Source: Burkholderia cepacia ATCC 25416 (lineage in GTDB: Bacteria > Pseudomonadota > Gammaproteobacteria > Burkholderiales > Burkholderiaceae). Taken from it: 64,000 nucleotides of DNA. Both the position numbers and the translations under genes were made by a program. Numbering within the stretch: the first letter of the stretch is position 1; each line of letters begins with the position of its first letter. Location of the stretch: the NCBI RefSeq assembly GCF_001411495.1, contig NZ_CP012981.1, forward strand, positions 682,001-746,000. The letters are read 5' to 3'. The notes beneath the pieces are model-generated. The model did no database searches. It saw only the letters and a list, made by a program, of their open reading frames with translations, and had not been told where the DNA came from. Below, piece after piece: positions 9,465 to 17,371 of this stretch.

Positions 9465-9953
9465 ATGCTGAAACACGGCCTGGCCGTCCTGCTCGCGAGC
9501 ATCGTGCTCGCCGCCCATGCGCAGAGCCCCGCGCCGGCCTCCGTCGCGTGGGAGATCCAGGTGGTACGCGACGGTCAGACCATCGACACGTTCCAGCAGC
9601 GCACCACCGTGGGTCAGACCCGCACCGACACCCATCGCTATCCGTCCGCCGTGCCGGTCGGCTGCGGCAATGCCGCGCGCGTCGTGCCGACCGAGCGCTC
9701 GCGCTCGGTGACGGTCGCGCCGCTCACCGTCGATGCCGGCGCGAACACCGTGTCGCTCGCGCTCGACGTGCAGGAAACGCTCGACGACGAAAACGCGACG
9801 CGCAGCGATCCGTGCGTACCCGCGTCGCCGCGGCAAATCGTCGCGAGCCACCCCGGCCTGACGGTCGGCGCCGACGCGTGGACCGACTGGACGCTCGTCG
9901 AACAGCGTCCGCACCTCGTGTACCGCGTGCGCGCGCACGTCGCGAAGGATTGA
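9465..9953 (+). CDS. Secreted hypothetical protein
   Basis: A 162-residue protein I do not recognise. The start at 9465 is preferred over an upstream in-frame start because it follows a GGAG site and immediately gives a Sec signal peptide, MLKHGLAVLLASIVLAAHAQ, with cleavage after the alanine of HAQ. The mature part is Thr/Val/Arg-rich with predicted beta character. It has two cysteines, in PVGCGN and SDPCVP, that could form a disulfide. It ends five bases before the phosphodiesterase gene, so the two are probably co-transcribed. Confidence 0.75.
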   Translation: MLKHGLAVLLASIVLAAHAQSPAPASVAWEIQVVRDGQTIDTFQQRTTVGQTRTDTHRYPSAVPVGCGNAARVVPTERSRSVTVAPLTVDAGANTVSLALDVQETLDDENATRSDPCVPASPRQIVASHPGLTVGADAWTDWTLVEQRPHLVYRVRAHVAKD

Positions 9954-9958
9954 GCGTC

Positions 9959-10774
9959 ATGTCCGCCGACGCTCTCTCCCTGCCGTTCGCCGAACCGCAC
10001 GCCGCGCCCGACGAAATCACCGCGGTGAGCTGGAACCTGCACAAGGGCCGCTCGCCGCTCGGCTTCACCGCGTGGAACGCGATGCGCAACTGGATGCAGT
10101 CGACGCACGCCGACGTGTATTTCCTGCAGGAAGCGATGGCGCGCCGCATGCCGCGCCCGATGCTCGCCCCCGGCTTCGGTGCGCCGATGGACGACGCGGT
10201 CGACGACGTGTGGCACTGCCAGGCCACCGAGATCGCGCAGGCGCTCGACTGGCAGATCGCGCTCGGGCCGAACGTGTTCAAGCCGTCGTGGCGGCACGGC
10301 AACGCGATCCTGTCGCCGCATCCGCTCGACCTCGGCGGCCGCTGGGACATCTCCGCGCACCGCTTCGAGCGGCGCGGGCTGCTGGTCGCACGGGCGACGC
10401 TCGCGGGCGCGCGACCGGTCACGCTGCTGTGCGCGCACCTCGCGCTCACGCGCGCCGCGCGGCTGCGCCAGATGCACTGGATCGCGCACTGGATCGTGCG
10501 CAACGCGGGCGACGGCCCGCTGATGCTGGCCGGCGACTTCAACGACTGGCGCAACGATTCGGTCGCGCTGTTCGGCGAGATCGGGTTGTCCGAGGTCGCG
10601 ACGCTGCTCGGCGAATCGGGCCGCACGTTCCCCGCGTTCTCGCCGGCGCTCGCGCTCGACAAGATGTTCGTGCGCGGGCTGACGCCGCTCGAATGGCGCG
10701 CGCCGTCCGGCGAGGCCGCGTGGCTGTCGGACCACCTGCCGTACATCGCGCGCCTGCGCCTCGATCCGCAATAA
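9959..10774 (+). CDS. Endonuclease/exonuclease/phosphatase family protein (YbhP-like)
   Basis: A 271-residue EEP-superfamily metal-dependent phosphodiesterase. Motifs in order: AVSWNLHKGRS near the N-terminus, YFLQEAMAR with the metal-binding glutamate, LLCAHLALT, LAGDFNDWRND with catalytic Asp/Asn, and the C-terminal SDHLPYIARL with the catalytic Asp-His pair. The length and NLHKG motif fit the YbhP group, often found beside cardiolipin synthase genes, but none is seen here. It could act on a phospholipid or nucleic acid; the substrate is unknown. The ATG lies five bases after the stop of the upstream secreted protein. Confidence 0.85.
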   Translation: MSADALSLPFAEPHAAPDEITAVSWNLHKGRSPLGFTAWNAMRNWMQSTHADVYFLQEAMARRMPRPMLAPGFGAPMDDAVDDVWHCQATEIAQALDWQIALGPNVFKPSWRHGNAILSPHPLDLGGRWDISAHRFERRGLLVARATLAGARPVTLLCAHLALTRAARLRQMHWIAHWIVRNAGDGPLMLAGDFNDWRNDSVALFGEIGLSEVATLLGESGRTFPAFSPALALDKMFVRGLTPLEWRAPSGEAAWLSDHLPYIARLRLDPQ

Positions 10775-10925
10775 CGGCTAAACGGCTGCAAAACGCTCGC
10801 AACAGCGACCGCGACCGCGAGTCGATCACGCCTCCGGTCGCCCCCGGCCAAAGCGCGGCCGCGCGGCGCGCGCTACATTAACGGCTTGCCCGTTCCTCCC
10901 GCACCCGCCGCCGGGCCGCGCCGCC

Positions 10926-11573
10926 ATGAACTACCTGCCGATCCTGCTGCAAATCGCCGCCGTCTATCTCGTCGCCGCGATCACCCCCGGCCCGAATTTC
11001 TTCATGATTTCGCAACTGTCGCTCGCGGGGCGGCGCAGCCTCGGCGCCGCGTCGGCGCTCGGCGTCGGCACCGCGTCGGTCGCCTGGGCCTCGCTCGCGA
11101 TGCTCGGCCTCGCGGCCGTGCTGCACCAGGTCGAATGGCTGTACGAGGCGATCCGGATCGGCGGTGCCGTGTACCTCGTGTATTTCGGCTTCAAGCTGCT
11201 GCGCTCGGGCGTGCGCCGCGACGCGGCATCGGCCGACGCGCCCGACGAACGCGCGCCGCTGGCCGCGCCGCACGCGCGCGACTACCTGCGCGCGTATCGC
11301 AGCGGCCTGTTCACGTGCCTGACGAACCCGAAATCGTGCGCGTTCTGGACCAGCGTGTTCGCCGCGATGCTGCCCGCGCACGTGCCGCTGTGGTTCAACG
11401 GCGCGGTGCTGGTGACGATCGGCGCGCTGTCGGCCGGCTGGTATTCGTGCGTCGCGTACCTGTTCGCAAGCCCGCGCGCGCAGCGCGGCTACCGGCGCGT
11501 GCGGCGCCCGCTCGACGCGCTGTGCGGCGTGGCGCTCGTCGGCCTCGGCGCGAAACTCGCGGCCGAGCGCTGA
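10926..11573 (+). CDS. LysE/RhtB family amino-acid exporter
   Basis: A 215-residue membrane protein with about six hydrophobic segments. The family signature follows the first helix: AITPGPNFFMISQLSLAGRRSLG, with GPN. A later helix region has FTCLTNPKSCAFWTSVF, the second conserved RhtB/LysE element. Length is normal for the family. Members export amino acids such as lysine, homoserine or threonine to relieve overload; the substrate cannot be assigned. The start has a weak ribosome site but matches the family N-terminus (a short lead, then the first helix). Confidence 0.88.
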   Translation: MNYLPILLQIAAVYLVAAITPGPNFFMISQLSLAGRRSLGAASALGVGTASVAWASLAMLGLAAVLHQVEWLYEAIRIGGAVYLVYFGFKLLRSGVRRDAASADAPDERAPLAAPHARDYLRAYRSGLFTCLTNPKSCAFWTSVFAAMLPAHVPLWFNGAVLVTIGALSAGWYSCVAYLFASPRAQRGYRRVRRPLDALCGVALVGLGAKLAAER

Positions 11574-11806
11574 AAACTGAAAGCAGATTGAAATAATTCG
11601 TTGCGCCAAATCCGCGCAGCCGCGGGGGTCAAGCCCGCGATCCGCGCCAACAGGGTAAAATAACGAGTTCCTCAATCGTCTGTCATCGAGAAGGCGCGTG
11701 TCCGACGCGCCGGCCGGCCGATCCTCGATCGGGCCGTCGCACTCGGTTTTTTGCCCGTTTTTGGGCCCGTTACTCGCGTTCGCTACGCGCGTCCGTTTTC
11801 AAAGCC

Positions 11807-12577
11807 ATGAGCAAATACGACACCGCCACCGTCCAATCCGTCCATCACTGGACCGACACGCTGTTCAGCTTCACCTGCACCCGTGAGGCGAGCCTGCGCT
11901 TCAACAACGGCGAATTCACGATGGTCGGCCTCGAAGTCGACGGCAAGCCGCTCGCGCGCGCCTACTCGATCGTCAGCCCGAACTACGAAGAGCATCTCGA
12001 ATTCTTCAGCATCAAGGTGCAGAACGGCCCGCTGACGTCGCGCCTGCAGCACCTGAAGGTGGGCGACACGGTGCTGATCGGCAAGAAGCCGACGGGCACG
12101 CTGGTTGCCGACAACCTGCTGCCGGGCAAGACGCTGTGGATGCTGTCGACGGGCACGGGCCTCGCGCCGTTCATGTCGATCATCCGCGACCCGGACATCT
12201 ACGAACGCTTCGACAAGGTGATCCTGACGCACACGTGCCGCCTGAAGGGCGAGCTCGCGTACATGGACTACATCAAGCACGACCTGCCGGGCCACGAGTA
12301 CCTCGGCGACATCATCAAGGAAAAGCTCGTCTACTACCCGACGGTCACGCGCGAAGCGTTCGACAACGAAGGCCGGATCACCGACCTGATCGCGACGGGC
12401 AAGCTGTTCACGGATCTCGACGTCCCGCCGTTCTCCCCGGAAAACGACCGCGTGATGCTGTGCGGCAGCACCGCGATGCTGAAGGACACGACCGACCTGC
12501 TGAAGCAGGCCGGCCTCGTCGAAGGCAAGAACAGCGCGCCGGGCCACTACGTGATCGAACGCGCATTCGTGGACTGA
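11807..12577 (+). CDS. fpr: Ferredoxin/flavodoxin-NADP+ reductase
   Basis: A 256-residue flavoenzyme of the bacterial FPR class. The FAD-binding motif RAYSIVSPNYEEHLEFFSIKV is followed by the NADP-binding glycine-rich stretch MLSTGTGLAPFMSIIRDP, then GSTAMLKDTTDLL. The C-terminus GHYVIERAFVD is characteristic of this subclass. It moves electrons between NADPH and ferredoxin or flavodoxin in the cytoplasm and in many bacteria is tied to oxidative stress and Fe-S biogenesis. It is a single gene with a strong terminator 30 bp downstream. Confidence 0.93.
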   Translation: MSKYDTATVQSVHHWTDTLFSFTCTREASLRFNNGEFTMVGLEVDGKPLARAYSIVSPNYEEHLEFFSIKVQNGPLTSRLQHLKVGDTVLIGKKPTGTLVADNLLPGKTLWMLSTGTGLAPFMSIIRDPDIYERFDKVILTHTCRLKGELAYMDYIKHDLPGHEYLGDIIKEKLVYYPTVTREAFDNEGRITDLIATGKLFTDLDVPPFSPENDRVMLCGSTAMLKDTTDLLKQAGLVEGKNSAPGHYVIERAFVD

Positions 12578-12606
12578 TCGATCCCCAGATTTGCGCGTCA
12601 TCAAGA

Positions 12607-12634
12607 ACCGGAGCGAAAGCTCCGGTTTTTTTTC
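12607..12634 (+). terminator. Rho-independent terminator of fpr
   Basis: A perfect 8-bp stem ACCGGAGC (12607-12614) and GCTCCGGT (12619-12626) closes a GAAA tetraloop and is followed by eight T. This is a textbook strong terminator. Confidence 0.95.
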
Positions 12635-12992
12635 GTCCCTACTTGGCGAATTCGTAACAAATTGGGATCATCCCATCTCAAATAGTTACATTTGGATACG
12701 TCATCGTCCGGTGCTCGGGTGTCAGTGTTTTTCCTACAACACGTTCATTCCGATTATTCACATTTACCCTTAAATGTCCGCCCGACATGACCTTTTCGGA
12801 AATTTTGAGATATTATTCGCCGCGCGTGGTTGCCGTTCGGATGAGAGTGGAAGGGTCGGATGCAAGTGTTACAAGACGTAACTTTTGTTACCTCGGCAGG
12901 GGGCGATTCTCTGGCGGCGACCGTCTTCGAAACGGCAGCCGATCCACGCAGCCAGCCGGTGTCTGAACCGCTTTCTGACAGCAGGGAGAGTC
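12635..12992. other. AT-rich promoter region upstream of the two-component pair
   Basis: The gap after the fpr terminator is strikingly AT-rich compared with the surrounding genes. It holds a hairpin (ACATTTA with TAAATGT, about 12760-12777) and a possible -10 element, TATTAT, near 12812 followed by a GC-rich leader of about 170 bases. No convincing small gene is visible. The composition suggests a regulated promoter, perhaps bound by a nucleoid protein such as H-NS. Confidence 0.4.
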
Positions 12993-13808
12993 ATGGATAC
13001 GTCGCTTAACGCGCCTTTGGGCGCCCACGCCCCGTTCCCGTCGCAACAGCTCGTGCCGGGCTGCGCCGCGACTCCGCCCATTACCGACGCCGCGCCGAAA
13101 CGCGGCGCCTCCGCCGCGCGGATCGCAGCGCTGTCTGCCCAATTGCTCGCCGCCGACGAAGCCGCTCGCCGCCACCTGGCCGGCGAGTTGCATGACGGGC
13201 TCGGCGCCGAACTCACCGCCGCGCGTTTCGCGCTCGCAAACGTTCAAACGTGGCTGCCGGCCGACGCGCCGGACGGTTGCCTGCGCGCGCTGGAGCTGGC
13301 GCAGCAGGCGCTCGACGCCGCAACCGACGCGAATCGCCGGCTGATCGACGAGCGCGACACGCCGGCGCTCGACGCGGGCGTGGTCGGCGCGTTGTCGTCG
13401 TGGGTCGACACCCATGCGGCACGCACGGGCCTGCGCACCAGCTTCGTATGCGCGGCCGATGCGCGCCTGACGCAGGTCGCCGGTGCCGGCGCACTCGCGG
13501 TGTTCCGCGTCGCGCAGGAAGCGTTGTCGAACGTCGCGAAGCACGCCCGCGCGACGTCGGTCGACGTGCGGATCGTCACCGACGGCACGCATCTGTCACT
13601 GATTGTCTCCGACGATGGTACCGGTTTCGCCCACGGCCGCCGCAGCGGCTACGGTCTCGCCGGCATGCGCGCCCGCTGCGAGGCGTTCGGCGGCAGCTTC
13701 GAGACGGCCACGCCGGAAGCCGGCCACGGCACGCGCGTCACCGCGCGCTTCGCCTGGGATTCGCTGCTCGCGGTGCCCGTCACGGCCCGCCGCGCGTCGC
13801 TTTCGTGA
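12993..13808 (+). CDS. Soluble NarL-type sensor histidine kinase
   Basis: A 271-residue kinase without transmembrane segments. The start at 12993 follows a GGGAGAG site and avoids an upstream extension. After a Pro/Ala-rich lead of about 40 residues comes a HisKA_3 dimerisation helix with phosphoacceptor ELHDGLGAELTAARF (His near residue 67). The HATPase_c domain follows: N-box ALSNVAKHARA, G-box SDDGTGF and GYGLAGMRAR. It lacks any recognisable sensory domain, so it senses a cytoplasmic signal or is controlled by another protein. The response regulator gene starts seven bases downstream, so the pair forms one operon. Confidence 0.88.
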   Translation: MDTSLNAPLGAHAPFPSQQLVPGCAATPPITDAAPKRGASAARIAALSAQLLAADEAARRHLAGELHDGLGAELTAARFALANVQTWLPADAPDGCLRALELAQQALDAATDANRRLIDERDTPALDAGVVGALSSWVDTHAARTGLRTSFVCAADARLTQVAGAGALAVFRVAQEALSNVAKHARATSVDVRIVTDGTHLSLIVSDDGTGFAHGRRSGYGLAGMRARCEAFGGSFETATPEAGHGTRVTARFAWDSLLAVPVTARRASLS

Positions 13809-13815
13809 GGTCGTC

Positions 13816-14472
13816 ATGAGCCTGAACATCCTGCTCGTGGACGATCACGCGATCGTCCGGCAAGGGATCCGCCAGTTGCTGATCGACCGTGGCGTCGCGC
13901 GCGACGTCACCGAGGCCGAGAACGGCGGCGACGCCATGGCCGCCGTCGACAAACAGGAATTCGACGCGATCCTGCTCGACATCTCGCTGCCGGACACGAA
14001 CGGCATCGAAGTGCTCAAGCGCCTCAAGCGCAAGCTGCCGCGCACGCCGGTGCTGATGTTCTCGATGTACCGCGAGGATCAGTACGCGGTACGCGCGCTG
14101 AAGGCCGGTGCCGCCGGCTACCTGTCGAAGACGGTCAACGCCGCGCAGATGATCGGCGCGATCCAGCAGGTCGCGGCCGGCCGCAAGTACGTGAGCCCCG
14201 CGATGGCCGAGGCGCTCGCCGAATACGTGTCGTTCGAGAACGAGCCGCTGCCGCACGAGAAGCTGTCCGACCGCGAATACCAGACGCTCTGCATGCTCGC
14301 GTCGGGCAAGCGGCTCACCGACATCGCGAACACGCTGTCGCTGTCCGTGAAGACGGTGAGCGTGTACCGGTCGCGGCTGCTCGAGAAGATGCGGCTGTCG
14401 AACAACGCGGAACTCACGTTCTACGTGATGAGCAACCAGCTCGTCGACATGGCGCCCACGGCCGGCGCCTGA
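13816..14472 (+). CDS. LuxR/NarL-type response regulator
   Basis: A 218-residue regulator. The receiver domain (about 1-120) has the acidic pair in ILLVDDHAIVRQG, phosphoacceptor Asp55 in LLDISLPDTNG and the conserved lysine in GYLSKTVNA. The C-terminal DNA-binding domain starts LSDREYQTLCMLASGKRLTDIA and contains the helix-turn-helix LSVKTVSVYRSRLLEKM, typical of LuxR-type effectors. It lies directly after its histidine kinase, with GTGAGG as ribosome site. Target genes are unknown; the neighbouring permease gene has its own spacing and may or may not be controlled. Confidence 0.92.
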   Translation: MSLNILLVDDHAIVRQGIRQLLIDRGVARDVTEAENGGDAMAAVDKQEFDAILLDISLPDTNGIEVLKRLKRKLPRTPVLMFSMYREDQYAVRALKAGAAGYLSKTVNAAQMIGAIQQVAAGRKYVSPAMAEALAEYVSFENEPLPHEKLSDREYQTLCMLASGKRLTDIANTLSLSVKTVSVYRSRLLEKMRLSNNAELTFYVMSNQLVDMAPTAGA

Positions 14473-14704
14473 TTTCCCCGCCCGGCCCGACTCACCTGAC
14501 CCGACCCGGCGACGCGGCGCATGCCGCGCCGCCGCCGAGTGCTGCCCGCCGCCCCGCCATTTGGCGCGCAAGCGCTTGTTTTATCGGACTATTTCGCGGC
14601 ACACCGCTGCGCCGCAGCGAGTCTTGCGCGCCAAATCGGCTAAAATTGCGGGTTTTCACTCAGTCAGCGCTATCGCGCCCGCGCGCGCCGGCGATTCATC
14701 CGCA

Positions 14705-16111
14705 ATGTCTCTCTTCCGCAAGAAAAACGTCGATCGCATGATCGCCGGCGCCCAGGCCGCCGGGCTCAAGAAAGCGCTCGGCGCGATCGACCTCACCTTC
14801 CTCGGCATCGGCGCGATCATCGGCACCGGCATCTTCGTGCTGACCGGTACCGGCGCCGTGCAGGCCGGCCCCGCGCTGATGCTGTCGTTCGTGATCGCCG
14901 CGATCGCATGCGGCCTCGCGGCGCTGTCGTACGCGGAATTCGCGTCGACGATCCCCGTCGCCGGCTCGATCTACACGTACTCGTACGCGACGCTCGGCGA
15001 ACTCGTCGCGTGGATCATCGGCTGGGACCTGATGCTCGAATACGGCCTCGCGTCGTCGGCCGTGTCGGTCGGCTGGTCGGGCTACCTGCAGTCGCTGCTG
15101 CAGGGCTTCGGGCTGACGCTGCCCACCGTGCTGACGGCCGCGCCCGGCGCGGTGCCGGGTGTCGTCACGTGGTTCAACCTGCCCGCGTTCCTCGTGATGA
15201 TCGTGATCACCACTCTGCTGTCGATCGGCATCCGCGAGTCGACCCGCATCAACAACATCATGGTGTTCATCAAGGTGTCGGTCGTGCTGCTCGTGATCGC
15301 GGTCGGCGTGTTCCATGTGACGCCCGCGAACTGGAAGCCGTTCATGCCGCACGGCTGGAACGGCGTGTTCGGCGCCGCGGCCGTGATGTTCTTCGCGTTC
15401 ATCGGCTTCGACGCGGTGTCGTCGGCGGCCGAGGAAGTGAAGAATCCGAAACGCGATTTGCCGATCGGCATCATCGCGTCGCTCGCGGTGTGCGCGGTGC
15501 TGTACGTGACGGTCGCCGCGGTCGCGACCGGCATCGTGCCGTCGGCCCGGTACGCGAACATCTCGCACCCGATCTCGTACGCACTGCAGGTCGCCGGCGA
15601 GACGTGGGTGGCGGGCTTCATCGATCTCGGCGCCGTGCTCGGCATGCTGACCGTGATCCTCGTGATGAGCTACGGCCAGACGCGCGTGATCTTCGCGATG
15701 TCGCGCGACGGGCTGCTGCCGGCGACGCTGTCGCGCGTGCACCCGCGCTACGCGACGCCGTTCCTGACGACCTGGCTCGTCGGCCTGTTCTTCGGGCTGA
15801 TCGCCGCGCTCGTGCCGCTCAACGTGCTCGCCGAGCTGATCAACATCGGCACGCTTGCGGCGTTCTCGATGGTGTCGATCGCGGTGCTCGTGCTGCGCCG
15901 CACGCACCCCGACCTGCCGCGCGCGTTCCGCTGCCCCGGCGTGCCGGTCGTGCCGATCCTCGCAGTCGCATCGTGCCTGTTCCTGATGCTGAACCTGCAG
16001 CCCGTCACGTGGGCCGCGTTCGGCATCTGGCTCGTGATCGGCCTCGTGATCTACTTCCTGTACTCGCGTCACCACTCGAAGCTCGCGCACGGTCGCCACG
16101 ACGCGCACTGA
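14705..16111 (+). CDS. APC-family amino-acid permease (cationic amino-acid transporter type)
   Basis: A 468-residue permease with about 12 membrane helices. The start MSLFRKKNVDRMIAGAQ gives the family's normal amphipathic lead before helix 1; a longer in-frame extension upstream is unlikely. Helix 1 has the APC signature GIGAIIGTGIFVLTG, and helix 6 carries FFAFIGFDAVSSAAEEVKNP, typical of the CAT/YfnA group. It imports or exchanges amino acids across the inner membrane; the substrate is not determined by sequence. A GC hairpin lies just past the stop (16118-16137), without a T-run. Confidence 0.9.
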   Translation: MSLFRKKNVDRMIAGAQAAGLKKALGAIDLTFLGIGAIIGTGIFVLTGTGAVQAGPALMLSFVIAAIACGLAALSYAEFASTIPVAGSIYTYSYATLGELVAWIIGWDLMLEYGLASSAVSVGWSGYLQSLLQGFGLTLPTVLTAAPGAVPGVVTWFNLPAFLVMIVITTLLSIGIRESTRINNIMVFIKVSVVLLVIAVGVFHVTPANWKPFMPHGWNGVFGAAAVMFFAFIGFDAVSSAAEEVKNPKRDLPIGIIASLAVCAVLYVTVAAVATGIVPSARYANISHPISYALQVAGETWVAGFIDLGAVLGMLTVILVMSYGQTRVIFAMSRDGLLPATLSRVHPRYATPFLTTWLVGLFFGLIAALVPLNVLAELINIGTLAAFSMVSIAVLVLRRTHPDLPRAFRCPGVPVVPILAVASCLFLMLNLQPVTWAAFGIWLVIGLVIYFLYSRHHSKLAHGRHDAH

Positions 16112-16657
16112 GCGCCGCCGTGCCGCACGCGGCACGGTGCGCACCCGCGGGGCCGCCATCCGGCCCCGCCCCCTCCTCTCCGCTCCCTCGCCCGTCTCGC
16201 CGCCGCGTTGCGTTTCCCGCAACGATTCGCGCGGCAGTTCCCGTTTTCATCGGCTGTTTTTCGAATACCGGCATATTCGATTCCGATCGACAAATTAATC
16301 GATGAAAAATGTAATTCAATTGAATTGAATATGAATAGAAGAAAATAATCTCGCGAACGACATTGAACTCTTTCATCCGCCAAACTAGTATTCAGGTCGG
16401 CCGGCCGCACACACCCGACCAGCCTGCGTCAGACGGGGAATTCGCCGCAGCATGAGCGCAACGCGATGCAATCGGCTTCATCGAATCGCATTTCCATCAA
16501 ACAGAAATTCATTGCGTGTTCACGAACGAATTTTCAGCATCTTTTTAATTAACAACATTTAAAACCGGATAATCCGGTCGCTGGTATTGAATTGCCTCCG
16601 AGGGGAGGCATGTCGCTGCACCTGTCCGAAGTTCAACAAGAACCAGAGAGGTCTGTC
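16112..16657. other. AT-rich intergenic island upstream of the two-repeat protein
   Basis: A 546-bp stretch. From about 16240 to 16600 the base composition drops sharply in GC against the flanking genes. It contains a perfect 14-base palindrome, AATTCAATTGAATT (16313-16326), inside a run of ATTGAAT-like words, and an A/T tract TTTTTAATTAACAAC near 16541-16555. No gene is visible on either strand. It looks like a long regulated promoter, possibly silenced by H-NS-like proteins, or the scar of a transferred segment. Confidence 0.5.
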
Positions 16658-17161
16658 ATGAGCAATACATTGGTCAACGTCACGGCGAAGGTCGAAATCA
16701 GCGCGACCAACCAGACGATTGCGGGGCTCAGGGATTATCAAAGCAAGAACTGGGCGATCGGGCTGAACGGGGATACGCTCGCGCCGGATGGTTTCCTCAC
16801 GTTCTTCACCGAACGCAACCTGCCGTTCAGCTACTACGTCCGCGCGCGTGGCGTCTCGGTCGGCGAGCCGAGCGCATACCAGGCGAACATCGAGACGCTG
16901 ACGCAGCACATCGCCGCGATTCGCGCGTCGGAGACGAACCAGGTCCAGGCGACGATCCGCGAGCTCGAGCTGTACAAGTCGCGGAACTGGGCGATCGGCC
17001 TGAACGGCACGACGCTGCAGCCGGACAATTTCCTGCCGTTCTTCGGCACCCGCTCCGTGCCGTTCGAGTATTACGTGCGCAGCGGCGGCGTCGAGCTCGG
17101 CTCGCCGAGCGCGTATGACAACAACATCCGCAACCTGACGCAGTACCTGGGCTCGCTCTGA
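16658..17161 (+). CDS. Uncharacterised protein of two tandem ~75-residue repeats
   Basis: A 167-residue protein I cannot place in a named family. It has no signal peptide or membrane segment. It is built of two copies offset by 79 residues. Each has a KNWAIGLNG or RNWAIGLNG block (around Trp32 and Trp111), then FF..R..PF.YYVR..GV and PSAY..NI..LTQ. The repeats differ mostly by conservative changes, so the duplication is maintained. Small tandem-repeat cytoplasmic proteins of this kind are often lectins or other multivalent binders; that is a guess. The start at 16658 follows an AGAGAG site. The gene stands alone, with an AT-rich upstream region and tandem hairpins downstream. Confidence 0.8.
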   Translation: MSNTLVNVTAKVEISATNQTIAGLRDYQSKNWAIGLNGDTLAPDGFLTFFTERNLPFSYYVRARGVSVGEPSAYQANIETLTQHIAAIRASETNQVQATIRELELYKSRNWAIGLNGTTLQPDNFLPFFGTRSVPFEYYVRSGGVELGSPSAYDNNIRNLTQYLGSL

Positions 17162-17172
17162 CGCATCGCCCC

Positions 17173-17225
17173 GCCGGGCGGATGCGTCCGCCCGGCAACC
17201 TGCCGACGGCCCGGCACGGGCCGTC
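17173..17225 (+). terminator. Tandem hairpins downstream of the two-repeat protein
   Basis: A perfect 10-bp stem, GCCGGGCGGA (17173-17182) with TCCGCCCGGC (17187-17196), is followed by a second perfect 8-bp stem, GACGGCCC (17205-17212) with GGGCCGTC (17218-17225). Neither is followed by a T-run, so they may stabilise the mRNA 3' end rather than terminate by themselves. Confidence 0.5.
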
Positions 17226-17371
17226 CCGCTCGCCTTCCCCGCCGCTGCGCGCCTCCCCCTCCACGTTTTGCGCCTTCCCCCGTCCCTGCACGCTTGTCGC
17301 GGCCGGTTCATAATCGCGCCATCGAACGGCGGCCCGCATCGACGGGTGCGCCCGGCAACAGGAAGAAGATG

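Noticed and set aside
16313..16326. Phage or integron attachment site at the 14-bp palindrome
   Set aside because: No integrase, tRNA or duplicated flank is present nearby; the palindrome is more likely a regulatory site.
16658..17161. PA-IIL/BclA-type or AidA-type protein
   Set aside because: The repeat motifs (NWAIGLNG, PSAY..NI) do not match the calcium-binding loops of PA-IIL lectins or the AidA/PixA pattern.
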